In this document: positions 17,798 to 26,328 of the stretch, in pieces | Layout: each line of letters starts with the position of its first letter | Position numbering within the stretch: the stretch's first letter is position 1 | Origin: Polycladidibacter hongkongensis | Lineage (GTDB): Bacteria > Pseudomonadota > Alphaproteobacteria > Rhizobiales > Stappiaceae | Reading direction: 5' to 3' | Assembly: GCF_001561995.1 (NCBI RefSeq) | Contig: NZ_LLWC01000026.1 | Coordinates: 62,001 to 126,000 of the forward strand | DNA length: 64,000 bases | Program-made: the position numbers and the translations under genes | Notes under the pieces: model-generated | What the model was told of the DNA's origin: nothing | What the model saw: the letters and a program-made list of their open reading frames with translations, nothing else | Databases searched by the model: none

Positions 17798-19953
17798 CAA
17801 GTTTCCTCCTTCAACAGCACAATTTCAATGCGGCGGTTTTCAGGAGCGTATGGGTCGCCATCATTTTTCAGGCGACGATCAGCATAGCCTTCGATGCCGA
17901 CAATGCGTTTCTTATCGAGACCACCGCGCACAAGCATGTAGTAGGCCATGTGAGCACGGGACATGGACAAGCGCCAGTTGTCATTGGTAGCGGAGCGGAA
18001 CGGACGGCCATCTGTATGCCCACGAATGACGATTTCGCCTTCTTGCTCGTTCAGCACCTTGGCAATTTCTTCCATTGCTTTGACTACGGACCCTTTGGGC
18101 TCGGCAGAACCAATGGCAAACATACCAAACTTGTCGTTGTCCATCAGGCGGATAAGTACACCGTCTGAGTTCTGTGTCAGCTCGACACTGGCCCCGGCTC
18201 CATAGCCATTGAGTGCTTCGCCCACCTTCTGGGAGATTTTCTCGAAGCGTTGCTCATTGGCATTGGCAAGACGCACATTGGCATCGTTTTGGGCCAGCAC
18301 TTCACCATCGGACGGCTTTTGCTTTTGTGGCTGGGCTGTCAGATCCAGCGGTAGAGAGGCCATTTCAGGTTGACGCTGCGCGGTTCCAAGCGAGGGCTCT
18401 AGCTGCTTCACTCCAGTGCCATCGCCATCAATGCTGATAACAGCCTTTACGTTGGCATCTTCCCCTTTACCTGCTGCGGTACGCACCAGATTCTTAGTAT
18501 TACCCTTCGCTGGACGTGCCGCAGCGGCGGATTCCAACACCGGATCCATGAGGTTCATCGGGCTTGGCGGCGTATTTGTGGTTCCTTCCTCAAACGAGGT
18601 CGCAACATCTACGCCATCATATTTCCCAAGCCCAAATTTGGGACCAGTACCGGCAAATGCGCTTGTGCCTTCAAGTGTGTTCACACCTTGCTCTTCCGAG
18701 TTACCGGTGACGATCTTATCGCCAACGCTCAGTACATCTTGGAATGGCTTATCACTGTCGCCGACTTGCTTAATCGCTGCCAGCTTTTCTGTGTCACTAG
18801 AGGTATCCGGCTTTTCCAATGCAGCCATAGCCTTGTCAGCCAGATCTTGTGTGTCATCTGCCTCAGGTGCGACCACCGGCTCGGTCACGGCGCCCAACAT
18901 GGATAGCTCTTGCGCCTCTTCGCGCGCCTGCTTCTGAGCCTCTGTGATCGCAAGCACCATGGCGAGCTCTTGCATTTCCTCGCTCATCGGCTCCAGTTCA
19001 TTAGAACCGGCCTCTTGACCTGCGGCATCCATGGCTTTGGAGCGGATCATCATCAGCGCTGTACGCAGCTTGCTGTCACCGGTGAGCTCAACACCCGGGA
19101 TTTTCTTGCCTTCTCGCGAAAGACGCACTGCCTCTTGCAACACTTTGATTTGTTCGGGGGTCAGATCACGGGCAGCGATACCTTCTTCATCCCGCTCCAG
19201 AAGCGGGATGTTGGCAAGCAGCGGCGCATTGCCCGGCAACGGCTCCTCCTGCCAGCCGGAAGGATCAAACGGATCACGGAAACTGGTGCCATCGGCAAGA
19301 CCTTCCCCATCCGGATCCCGGTTCGGTTGAGCAAACAACACTGGCGTTTTCGCCATTTGTAAGGACCCTTGACCACCGGTCCCCGGCGAGCCATCAGTTT
19401 GCATTATCGCCTCGGCCTCAGACGCGAGAGCCGCCAGAATCGCGTAAGGATTTTCGAAGAGTTCACGGTCAGAATACCGGGCAGCCTCAGCGTCTCTAGC
19501 GCCGGTAATCGAGCGTTTCTCACCTTCAGATACTTTGGCGGCATCGCCAGCGCCCGTTGGTGCGTCAACAGGATTTACTTCCGTTCGCGGCGCGACCTTT
19601 TCTTCACCGCCGCCGGTTTCAGGCCCTTGTAATTCTAAACCACCCTCGCCAGCGGGCCGTCCGGCGTCTACACCGGTGTCCGAAGTAGACGGCAAAGCAT
19701 TGTCCTCAGGGTCTTTCAGGCCCTTGGGCTTATCAGCACTGTCCACCAATCGGATCGGGTTGAAATAGGAAACCATGGCGGCACGGGTCGCCTCATCAGA
19801 GGCGGTCACCAACCACATTACGAGAAAGAACGCCATCATCGCTGTCATGAAATCAGCGTAGGCAATCTTCCAAACACCCCCATGATGCTCATCAAGCATC
19901 GCGTCGCGACGACGACGGACAATAATCAGCTCGTTTGGTTCTGAATTTGCCAT
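17797..19953 (-). CDS. motB: Stator protein MotB with an extended linker
   Basis: 718 residues, far longer than the usual 300-430. The N-terminal membrane helix (about 28-49, AYADFMTAMMAFFLVMWLV) contains the essential proton-binding aspartate (Asp34). The C-terminal OmpA-like peptidoglycan-binding domain occupies about residues 590-715 (EIVIRGHTDGRPF, ENRRIEIVLL). Between them lie some 500 residues that are acidic, Ala/Pro/Ser-rich and without an obvious fold. The frame shows no break. MotB forms the stator with MotA (40068-40934). The gene overlaps its neighbours by one base at each end. Confidence 0.93.
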   Translation of the reverse strand: MANSEPNELIIVRRRRDAMLDEHHGGVWKIAYADFMTAMMAFFLVMWLVTASDEATRAAMVSYFNPIRLVDSADKPKGLKDPEDNALPSTSDTGVDAGRPAGEGGLELQGPETGGGEEKVAPRTEVNPVDAPTGAGDAAKVSEGEKRSITGARDAEAARYSDRELFENPYAILAALASEAEAIMQTDGSPGTGGQGSLQMAKTPVLFAQPNRDPDGEGLADGTSFRDPFDPSGWQEEPLPGNAPLLANIPLLERDEEGIAARDLTPEQIKVLQEAVRLSREGKKIPGVELTGDSKLRTALMMIRSKAMDAAGQEAGSNELEPMSEEMQELAMVLAITEAQKQAREEAQELSMLGAVTEPVVAPEADDTQDLADKAMAALEKPDTSSDTEKLAAIKQVGDSDKPFQDVLSVGDKIVTGNSEEQGVNTLEGTSAFAGTGPKFGLGKYDGVDVATSFEEGTTNTPPSPMNLMDPVLESAAAARPAKGNTKNLVRTAAGKGEDANVKAVISIDGDGTGVKQLEPSLGTAQRQPEMASLPLDLTAQPQKQKPSDGEVLAQNDANVRLANANEQRFEKISQKVGEALNGYGAGASVELTQNSDGVLIRLMDNDKFGMFAIGSAEPKGSVVKAMEEIAKVLNEQEGEIVIRGHTDGRPFRSATNDNWRLSMSRAHMAYYMLVRGGLDKKRIVGIEGYADRRLKNDGDPYAPENRRIEIVLLKEET

Positions 19954-20591
19954 TAGTCTTGTCCCTCAAGCGCCGTTGCCAAGTTGGCTGAAAACTCATT
20001 TAATCCCGTAGATAGGTGCATTTCCCCGACCTCTACATGCAGGTCTGCGTCATCGGTTTCGATAAAATCTATACGCGCGCCATTTGCAGCGCCTTTTTCC
20101 TTAAACATGCCAAACAGCTCCGCAGGTCCCCTCACCGTGATCAGTGGATGCTCCGCTGCAGAGAGGTGGCGACGCAAAATCGTTGCCAATGCCTGCACGG
20201 CGCGCGCTCTGGCTTGCTCATGCATAAAGGGCGCTAGAATTGCGGCAACATCTGCCGCCACCTTGGCCTCGATCTGGGCGATCGCACTGGCCAACTCCAT
20301 TTCGAGTTGCTGACCTTCACCCGCCTTAAAGGCTGAGCGCTCAGTTGCCAGCGTTTCCTGCAGCTCCTGCTGCATTTTTTCTATCTTGCCGTCAGCGGCC
20401 TCTTGAACCTCTTTCTTACCATCGGAGACCCCATCTTCGTAGGCCTCGAACACCCGGTTAATCCAGTCATCGCCATCACCGTAGCTTTTTGGCAAGCGCG
20501 AGACGATTTCCTTCAACTCTTGCGCTTCATTGACTGGCAGCGGATTGTCGTTTGTAAAATCCGCCAAGGCAGCGGTGAGCGGGGAAACCAT
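19953..20591 (-). CDS. fliH: FliH-like regulator of the export ATPase
   Basis: 212 residues with a long charged central helix (about 55-140; KMQQELQETLATERSAF) and a small mixed C-terminal domain (about 145-205; LHVEVGEMHLS), the FliH/YscL layout. It lies directly after fliF and before motB, with one-base overlaps on both sides. FliH normally holds the FliI ATPase at the export gate. The name rests on architecture and position, since no sharp sequence motif is present. Confidence 0.65.
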   Translation of the reverse strand: MVSPLTAALADFTNDNPLPVNEAQELKEIVSRLPKSYGDGDDWINRVFEAYEDGVSDGKKEVQEAADGKIEKMQQELQETLATERSAFKAGEGQQLEMELASAIAQIEAKVAADVAAILAPFMHEQARARAVQALATILRRHLSAAEHPLITVRGPAELFGMFKEKGAANGARIDFIETDDADLHVEVGEMHLSTGLNEFSANLATALEGQD

Positions 20592-22321
20592 TATGCGCGA
20601 TCCTGATTATACATCCACTGCTTGAGAATGATGGCCGCTTGCATGTCGTCAATTTCGACCGCACGCTCCAGCTTCTTCAGGGCAGACCGGTTCATCAAGG
20701 TGTCATCGATGCCATCTACGGCAAACTGCGCATCGCCATCAACAGCGTCGGGCGATGGCAACTCACCCACAGCAGCTGTTCCTGCTGCGATAGCAGCCAG
20801 CTGCTCTTGTGACATGCCTGCGCCAGATTCATTGGCAGCCTGTTCAACAACCGGATCCGGACGCGGGATGAGGAAGTTTACAGCTGGACGCAAACCAAAC
20901 CAGATGATCATCAATGTAACAACGAGGATCGCCGCAGCATTAACCAAGGTACCTAGGTTGCGATTAAGCATCTCAGTCAGGGTCGGCTCTGGAATTTCTA
21001 CTAGCTGGTTGCTCGGGGTGAGGAAGTTCACCGCCGTGACCGTTATTTCATCTCCGCGCTTTGCATCAATGCCTGCTGCGGCTGCGATAATTCCTTCAAC
21101 CTCAGCGATCTTGTCAGTCAGATCCACCGGGATTTCCCGGGCAACGGCCTGCTCTCCTTCAGCAGTTGCATCCCCTTTTGCAAGACTGGTCTGGCCGCTG
21201 GAAGACAGTTCCTCCACCAAGCGCTCGCGATTTACAAGCACTGCAATAGAGAGCTTCTCAACACGGTAATCATCAAAGATAGTTTCAACGGTACGACTGG
21301 AGATTTCGTAGTTTGTCAACTCTTCGCGACGCTCGTTCTGCGCACTGGAACGTTCACCAGACTGAGCATCCACCTCTTCCTCTGGCAAGTTCTGCTCAAC
21401 CGTAGTCGGTGTTTCCAAAGAAGCGTTCTGGGAGCTTTCATTTTCACGAACAACTTTGAAGGAGCGCTCCACGCGAGATTCAGGATCATAGCTGGTTTCC
21501 GAAATTCGCTGATTATCGGTGTTTACCGAAGCTGCGACAGAAACTTCAAAGTTTGACACACCGAGATAAGGTGTCAAAGCCCGTCGAATAGAATCCTGTA
21601 CGCGGGTTGAAATCCCCTCTTCCAGCATAGCCTTGCGGCCAGTTGACGCGCTCTTTGGATCCTCACCGGTTGCGAGCAAGCGCCCCTCAGTATCCAACAC
21701 AGTAACAGATTCCGCTGTCAAACCAGGAACAGCTGCGGCTACCATGTACCGCACAGACTGCGCCATATTGGTTTCAGTGGTCGAATCTGCCCGCAGAAGA
21801 ACGGAGGCGGTCGGCTTCATTTTCTCCGCACGGAAAGACGCCTTTTCCGGGAGAACCAAATGTACGCGCGCTGCCTTCACGCCCTGTAGCTGCTGAATTG
21901 AGCGAGCAATCTCACCCTCCAGGGCGCGCACTTTGGTGATTGACTGCATGAATGAAGTCAATCCGAGAGATCCCATCTGATCAAAGAGCTCATAACCTGC
22001 ACCTGAACCACGCGGCAAACCCTTTTCCGCCAGCAACATACGCGCCTTGGCCGTACTCCCAACATTCACCGATACAACCGCGCCATCAGCGCTTACATCA
22101 AAGGGAATCCCCGCTGTTTGCAGCGCTGCACCAATTTGCGTCACATCATCGCGCTCTAGATTGGCGTAGAGCACTTCTTGCTCGGGGCGAGACAACAAAT
22201 ATGCAGCCGCACCAATTGCGGCAAAAGTAAAGACAGCAATAAATGCCAGAGCAGCAAGCCGGCGTGTGCCAAGCTCCGCAAGGTTTGCGTAAATTTTTTC
22301 TGCGTTATCACGGGCAGCCAT
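20591..22321 (-). CDS. fliF: MS-ring protein FliF
   Basis: 576 residues, normal length. First membrane helix at about 20-45, secretin-like ring-building domains (GAGYELFDQMGSLGLTSFMQ; RVHLVLPEKASFR), a second membrane helix at about 455-477, and a C-terminal cytoplasmic tail that binds FliG (ERAVEIDDMQAAIILKQW). It is the base of the motor. It is the first gene of the fliF-fliH-motB-motC-fliK transcript. In Brucella fliF is the direct target of FtcR; a homologue of FtcR is at 45947-46621. Confidence 0.97.
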   Translation of the reverse strand: MAARDNAEKIYANLAELGTRRLAALAFIAVFTFAAIGAAAYLLSRPEQEVLYANLERDDVTQIGAALQTAGIPFDVSADGAVVSVNVGSTAKARMLLAEKGLPRGSGAGYELFDQMGSLGLTSFMQSITKVRALEGEIARSIQQLQGVKAARVHLVLPEKASFRAEKMKPTASVLLRADSTTETNMAQSVRYMVAAAVPGLTAESVTVLDTEGRLLATGEDPKSASTGRKAMLEEGISTRVQDSIRRALTPYLGVSNFEVSVAASVNTDNQRISETSYDPESRVERSFKVVRENESSQNASLETPTTVEQNLPEEEVDAQSGERSSAQNERREELTNYEISSRTVETIFDDYRVEKLSIAVLVNRERLVEELSSSGQTSLAKGDATAEGEQAVAREIPVDLTDKIAEVEGIIAAAAGIDAKRGDEITVTAVNFLTPSNQLVEIPEPTLTEMLNRNLGTLVNAAAILVVTLMIIWFGLRPAVNFLIPRPDPVVEQAANESGAGMSQEQLAAIAAGTAAVGELPSPDAVDGDAQFAVDGIDDTLMNRSALKKLERAVEIDDMQAAIILKQWMYNQDRA

Positions 22322-22447
22322 AGGAACCTCTAAGGTATCTCAGTTGGCCCCACCCTCTCTCAACAACCTTGTGCGAACTTGAAGCAGAGTGTTTTACACA
22401 CCAGCCACAAAGCGTCCCTATTACTATTGAGGCGCGACGATAATAGC

Positions 22448-22480
22448 ACAAAGGGCCAGCCTCCTTCAGAAGCCAGCCCT
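22448..22480 (-). terminator. Probable terminator after the unknown gene upstream of fliF
   Basis: Minus strand: GGGCTGGC, loop, GCTGGCCC with two G-T pairs, then TTTG. Moderate strength. Confidence 0.5.
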
Positions 22481-22506
22481 CGCAACGCATTCATGTTGGA
22501 ACTACT

Positions 22507-23370
22507 TTATACCGTCAGCTGCTGGATAGAAAACAATCCCTTTTCACAGATCGGGGAGCGCATGGGGCGCAAGGCAGCCACTGCACGTGAGCAAATCGCT
22601 CGTGCCTCGTGATAACTCTCGGGCTGATAGACTGCCTGCGCCAAAGCACTTTTGCTGTAAATTGCCTGATCATACAGACGCATTTGCGCGCGGGAGATAC
22701 ACTCTTTGATTTCACCCAGATGCTCGCGCCGGTTGCCGAGCAGGTCCCCTAGTGACGCGACCGCCGAGCTCAAGCTTTCAAGCTGAAGCGCACTGGCTTT
22801 TCCAGCGACGTCTGCAAGCTCTGCTGATAAGACGCTCAGCTCCTTGCCCGTACGCCTGCTGCGCACCAACGCCTTATTGAGCGCGGAGTGGTCACTCTCA
22901 AGGTTGAAATGCCGTTCATCTATCGCAACCCAACCTAGCGCAAGCAGCTCCGAGTTCTGGCGCTCAAAATCCGCCAGAATCAAATGCACCCGTTTCAAGG
23001 TAACCGCGGTTTCCCTGCCATCGGGAATACGCGCAAGCACTGGTTGAATGCGCTGCTGAAGCTGGCTAATCTTGCGTTGAATCGCGGGGCGGTCCGCCCC
23101 CTTAGCACTTGCTGCAAGCAAGCATTCACGCAACCGCAACAGAAACAACATCACCTTGTCGTACTCTGTCGTCGGCACATTAGGGACAGCCTCGCGCCTC
23201 GCGACACTGCTAACCTTAGGACGACGTCTTGGCACAGCGGCAACTTGCTTGTGCCAGTGATCCTCATGGGTGAACTCTTCCAGTACAGCACTAGTCGAGC
23301 CGACCGGCAAGACTTGACTCTGAGAGGGGGATCTGGATTGAACTTGTTTAACTTGACGATTACTTGGCAT
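22507..23370 (-). CDS. Unknown helical protein between flagellin and fliF
   Basis: 287 residues, not recognised. The first 70 are Ser/Gln/Val-rich and probably disordered; the rest is predicted largely helical by eye (LLRLRECLLAASAKG, KISQLQQRIQPVLARI). There is no signal peptide or membrane helix. It has its own terminator-like hairpin and about 190 bases on each side, so it is probably transcribed alone. Its position inside the cluster suggests a flagellar role, which is inference. ATG 23370 was preferred to the GTG at 23379 because of the GGTGG just upstream. Confidence 0.7.
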   Translation of the reverse strand: MPSNRQVKQVQSRSPSQSQVLPVGSTSAVLEEFTHEDHWHKQVAAVPRRRPKVSSVARREAVPNVPTTEYDKVMLFLLRLRECLLAASAKGADRPAIQRKISQLQQRIQPVLARIPDGRETAVTLKRVHLILADFERQNSELLALGWVAIDERHFNLESDHSALNKALVRSRRTGKELSVLSAELADVAGKASALQLESLSSAVASLGDLLGNRREHLGEIKECISRAQMRLYDQAIYSKSALAQAVYQPESYHEARAICSRAVAALRPMRSPICEKGLFSIQQLTV

Positions 23371-23515
23371 ATTGACCACCAGTCATTCAGTCCCGTTTAA
23401 CGGGAGGTTTAGCCACATAATAAAAATGGCTGGCTTGCGCCTGTCTGACTTTGCCGTAATTTTAGCGGATTTTTATCTATATTTTTTTATTAAAACAGGC
23501 TTGTATGAAACGCGA

Positions 23516-23541
23516 AAGAAGGGACTAGCGCCCCTTCCCTC
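23516..23541 (-). terminator. Weak terminator after the first flagellin
   Basis: Minus strand: GAAGGG, 8-base loop, CCCTTC, TTTC. Located about 30 bases after the flagellin stop. Confidence 0.4.
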
Positions 23542-23566
23542 ATTTTTAAGCTACTAAACCAGTCGC

Positions 23567-24757
23567 TTAGCGGAAGAGGCTCAGAATGTTCTGTGCACCG
23601 GCGTTAGCGATGGACAGAGCCTGAATACCGAGCTGCTGCTGGGTTTGCAGAGCTTTAAGGCGGGTGGATTCTGCGTTCATGTCCGCATCAACCAGCTGAC
23701 CAACACCACGGGTGATGGAGTCGGACAGGTTGGTCACGAACTCTTTCTGCATGGTGATACGCTTTTTAGCGGAACCGAGGTTGGTTGCAGCGGTGGTCAT
23801 TTCCGACAGCTGCTCGTCAACTGCATTGATAGCAACACGCAAAACGGCTTGATCAGAAGCGGTTTTTCCAAGTGTGGAAATATCCATATCCAAGACAGAA
23901 AACTTACCGAGCTTATCGACAGATTTCTTTACGTCCACCAAGTACGCTTTTGCTTTTGCCTCATCAAAATCCGCATACTCGCTATCGCTAAGACCATCGA
24001 TCTTGTCTTGCAGCGCTAGGCGGTAAGCTTTTACTTCAATTCCTTCAGCTTTATCTGCTGGCACGGCAATATCAAAGCTTGGAGCCACACCTGGCACAGC
24101 AGCCACAGAAGGAGGCCCGGCAGAAGCAGCAACAGCATTTGTACCAGCAGTATAGGTTAACCAACCAGCATCCCAGTCACCCTTCAGGCTCTTGGAAAGG
24201 ATACCGGAATCGCTAGCATCGGTTGCTTGGGTATCGACAAGAACGACAGTTGAGGTATCAACGTCGATATTCTTGATTTCTGTCGCACCGGACGCATCAC
24301 GGGTGAAAGAACCAGTGATTTTCTTGGCAAGGTTGTCTTTTTCCATGTCCTGCTGCAGCCAGTTCTCACCAGAGAAGTTAGCAGAAGCAGCAATGGTTCT
24401 CAGCTGACCTTGAAGTTCTTTGATGTCCGACTGGATCTTGTTCTTGTCAACAGTACCATCGGTTGCAGCGGTCAGCTTGGCTTTGATGTCGTCAACAACC
24501 TTAACCGCTTTATCCATAGCGGTGAAAGCAACGTCAACAGTCGCAGCACCCAGACCCAGAGCATCCTGCACAGCAGAAAGCGCTTTATTGTCGGATTTCA
24601 TGGTGGTCGCGATGGACCAGTAAGCCGCGTTGTCAGAAGCATCAGCAACACGCAGACCGGTAGAAATACGGTTCTGGGTGGTGCCCATGCTTTCGTTAAT
24701 ACCACGCAGGGTATTAAGAGCAACCATTGCGGCGGAGTTAGTCAAAAGACTAGACAT
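23567..24757 (-). CDS. Flagellin (copy 1)
   Basis: 396 residues. Residues 1-150 are the conserved D0/D1 half (SSLLTNSAAMVALNTLRGIN, RISTGLRVADASDNAAYWSI) and the last about 100 the C-terminal half, ending in ANAGAQNILSLFR. These ends are nearly identical in the copies at 24969 and 27569, while residues about 180-290 are unique to this copy. It is the longest of the set. ATG 24757 is preceded by AAGGGA inside a leader hairpin (24765-24787). Exported by the flagellar gate; expression probably depends on FlaF/FlbT. Confidence 0.97.
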   Translation of the reverse strand: MSSLLTNSAAMVALNTLRGINESMGTTQNRISTGLRVADASDNAAYWSIATTMKSDNKALSAVQDALGLGAATVDVAFTAMDKAVKVVDDIKAKLTAATDGTVDKNKIQSDIKELQGQLRTIAASANFSGENWLQQDMEKDNLAKKITGSFTRDASGATEIKNIDVDTSTVVLVDTQATDASDSGILSKSLKGDWDAGWLTYTAGTNAVAASAGPPSVAAVPGVAPSFDIAVPADKAEGIEVKAYRLALQDKIDGLSDSEYADFDEAKAKAYLVDVKKSVDKLGKFSVLDMDISTLGKTASDQAVLRVAINAVDEQLSEMTTAATNLGSAKKRITMQKEFVTNLSDSITRGVGQLVDADMNAESTRLKALQTQQQLGIQALSIANAGAQNILSLFR

Positions 24758-24807
24758 AGTAATCGTCCCTTAAAAAAAGAGTGGGACATTCCGGCGCTAA
24801 ACACCGG
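24758..24807 (-). promoter_or_regulatory. Two-hairpin leader of flagellin copy 1
   Basis: On the mRNA, hairpin 1 pairs CCGGUG (24807-24802) with CGCCGG (24796-24791), loop 5. Three bases later hairpin 2 pairs GUCCC (24787-24783) with GGGAC (24769-24765), loop 13; the GGGA is the Shine-Dalgarno, 7 bases before the ATG. The same layout precedes the other flagellins. Confidence 0.65.
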
Positions 24808-24878
24808 TGGCAGCGCTATTTTGCATCATGCAACCTAAAATAAAGGTGCGCTACTAAATATAACCTTAGATTGATTTT

Positions 24879-24891
24879 ACTTGCGCGAAGC
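24879..24891 (-). promoter_or_regulatory. Flagellin upstream box, copy 1
   Basis: GCTTCGCGCAAGT on the minus strand, 122 bases upstream of the ATG. Close matches lie 122 bases before copy 2 and 130 before copy 3. It could be a promoter element or activator site. Confidence 0.45.
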
Positions 24892-24914
24892 TGAAGGCGC
24901 TTTCAACCTAAAGC

Positions 24915-24947
24915 ACTTGCCGGTGAAACACCGGCAAGTTTTTTTTT
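24915..24947 (+). terminator. Strong hairpin with plus-strand T run between flagellins 1 and 2
   Basis: ACTTGCCGGTG, AAA loop, CACCGGCAAGT: 11 perfect pairs, followed by nine T on the plus strand. Both flanking genes are on the minus strand, where only a weak GCTTTAGG follows the stem. It may still end the copy 2 message. Confidence 0.5.
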
Positions 24948-24968
24948 AAAAAACCAAACTCAACCGGA

Positions 24969-26105
24969 TTAACGGAAGAGGCTCAGAATGTTCTGTGCAC
25001 CGGCGTTAGCGATGGACAGAGCCTGAATACCGAGCTGCTGCTGGGTTTGCAGAGCTTTAAGGCGGGTGGATTCTGCGTTCATGTCCGCATCAACCAGCTG
25101 ACCAACACCACGGGTGATGGAGTCGGACAGGTTGGTCACGAACTCTTTCTGCATGGTGATACGCTTTTTAGCGGAACCAAGGTTGGTTGCAGCGGTGGTC
25201 ATTTCCGACAGCTGCTTGTCAACAACGTTGATTACAGCTTTCAAAAGCGCCTGATCTCCTACAGTTTTACCCAAGCCGGAGATATCGATATCAAGTACAG
25301 AATTCCCTAGCTTTGCAAATGATTTATCAACTTCGTCTGTGATCGCTTTTGCTTCTGCTGTGTCAAAAGCCTCTTTGTCGGCTGTTTCTAATGCTGAGAA
25401 CGCTGAATCGATGGCGCTCTTATAAGCGGCTCTTTTCAAGCCATCAACATCACCTGCCGCATTCACTTCCACAACATAAGTGGACTCGGTACCAACGGAC
25501 CCTTTAGTAACAGTGACTTTAGCTGTTCCGACGAGGTCTTTGGACAGGATACCAGCGTTGTTGGTGTCATCCGCCTGTGTATCAACAAGAACGACGGTCG
25601 AGGTATCAACGTCGATATTCTTGATTTCAGTCGCACCGGACGCATCACGGGTGAAAGAACCAGTGATTTTCTTGGCAAGGTTGTCTGTAGACATATCCTG
25701 CTGCAGCCAGTTCTCGCCAGAGAAGTTAGCAGAAGCGGCAATGGTTTGCAGCTGACCTTGAAGTTCTTTGATGTCCGACTGGATCTTGTTCTTGTCAACA
25801 GTACCATCGGTTGCAGCGGTCAACTTCGCTTTGATGTCGTCAACAACCTTAACCGCTTTATCCATAGCGGTGAAAGCAACGTCAACAGTCGCAGCACCCA
25901 GACCCAGAGCATCCTGCACAGCAGAAAGCGCTTTATTGTCGGATTTCATGGTGGTCGCGATGGACCAGTAAGCCGCGTTGTCGGAAGCATCAGCAACACG
26001 CAGACCGGTAGAAATACGGTTCTGGGTGGTGCCCATGCTTTCGTTAATACCACGCAGGGTATTAAGAGCAACCATTGCGGCGGAATTCGTCAAAAGGCTA
26101 GACAT
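24969..26105 (-). CDS. Flagellin (copy 2)
   Basis: 378 residues. The first about 150 residues differ from copy 1 at only a few positions (for example LQTIAA for LRTIAA; STDNLAKK for EKDNLAKK) and the C-terminal hundred are almost the same. The centre (about 190-285) is unrelated in sequence and richer in Lys/Glu. Nucleotide identity at both ends is also very high, suggesting recent duplication or gene conversion. It has the two-hairpin leader, the upstream box and, uniquely among the flagellins, an ACCGGTC palindrome at 26181-26194. Confidence 0.97.
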   Translation of the reverse strand: MSSLLTNSAAMVALNTLRGINESMGTTQNRISTGLRVADASDNAAYWSIATTMKSDNKALSAVQDALGLGAATVDVAFTAMDKAVKVVDDIKAKLTAATDGTVDKNKIQSDIKELQGQLQTIAASANFSGENWLQQDMSTDNLAKKITGSFTRDASGATEIKNIDVDTSTVVLVDTQADDTNNAGILSKDLVGTAKVTVTKGSVGTESTYVVEVNAAGDVDGLKRAAYKSAIDSAFSALETADKEAFDTAEAKAITDEVDKSFAKLGNSVLDIDISGLGKTVGDQALLKAVINVVDKQLSEMTTAATNLGSAKKRITMQKEFVTNLSDSITRGVGQLVDADMNAESTRLKALQTQQQLGIQALSIANAGAQNILSLFR

Positions 26106-26154
26106 AATAATCGTCCCTTAAAAAAGAATGGGACATTCCGGCGCCAAACACCGG
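26106..26154 (-). promoter_or_regulatory. Two-hairpin leader of flagellin copy 2
   Basis: Hairpin 1: CCGGTG (26154-26149) with CGCCGG (26143-26138), loop 5. Hairpin 2: GTCCC (26134-26130) with GGGAC (26117-26113), loop 12, covering the ribosome site. Three bases separate the two. Confidence 0.65.
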
Positions 26155-26180
26155 TGGCAGCGCTGTTTCGCTTCATGCAA

Positions 26181-26194
26181 CTACCGGTCGGTAG
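26181..26194. promoter_or_regulatory. ACCGGTC-core palindrome upstream of flagellin copy 2
   Basis: CTACCGGTCGGTAG (arms CTACC/GGTAG), 76-89 bases upstream of the ATG. Same core as the sites at 5411, 8837 and 41071. If transcribed it could also form a small hairpin. Confidence 0.45.
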
Positions 26195-26226
26195 TGCGCT
26201 GCTAAATCTAGTTATGATTGTATTTT

Positions 26227-26238
26227 CTTGTGCGAAGC
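26227..26238 (-). promoter_or_regulatory. Flagellin upstream box, copy 2
   Basis: GCTTCGCACAAG on the minus strand, 122 bases upstream of the ATG, the same distance as in copy 1. Confidence 0.45.
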
Positions 26239-26328
26239 TTGCGAAGTGCGAACAGTTTTATTTGAATTGACGCGCAAATCTCACAAACCTACACAGAAAT
26301 AGAACCCGCAACAAATGTGCAGGTGTAT

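Noticed and set aside
24640-24665. GACCGGT matches inside flagellin genes
   Set aside because: They encode the conserved residues Thr-Gly-Leu-Arg in all copies and lack the flanking palindrome.
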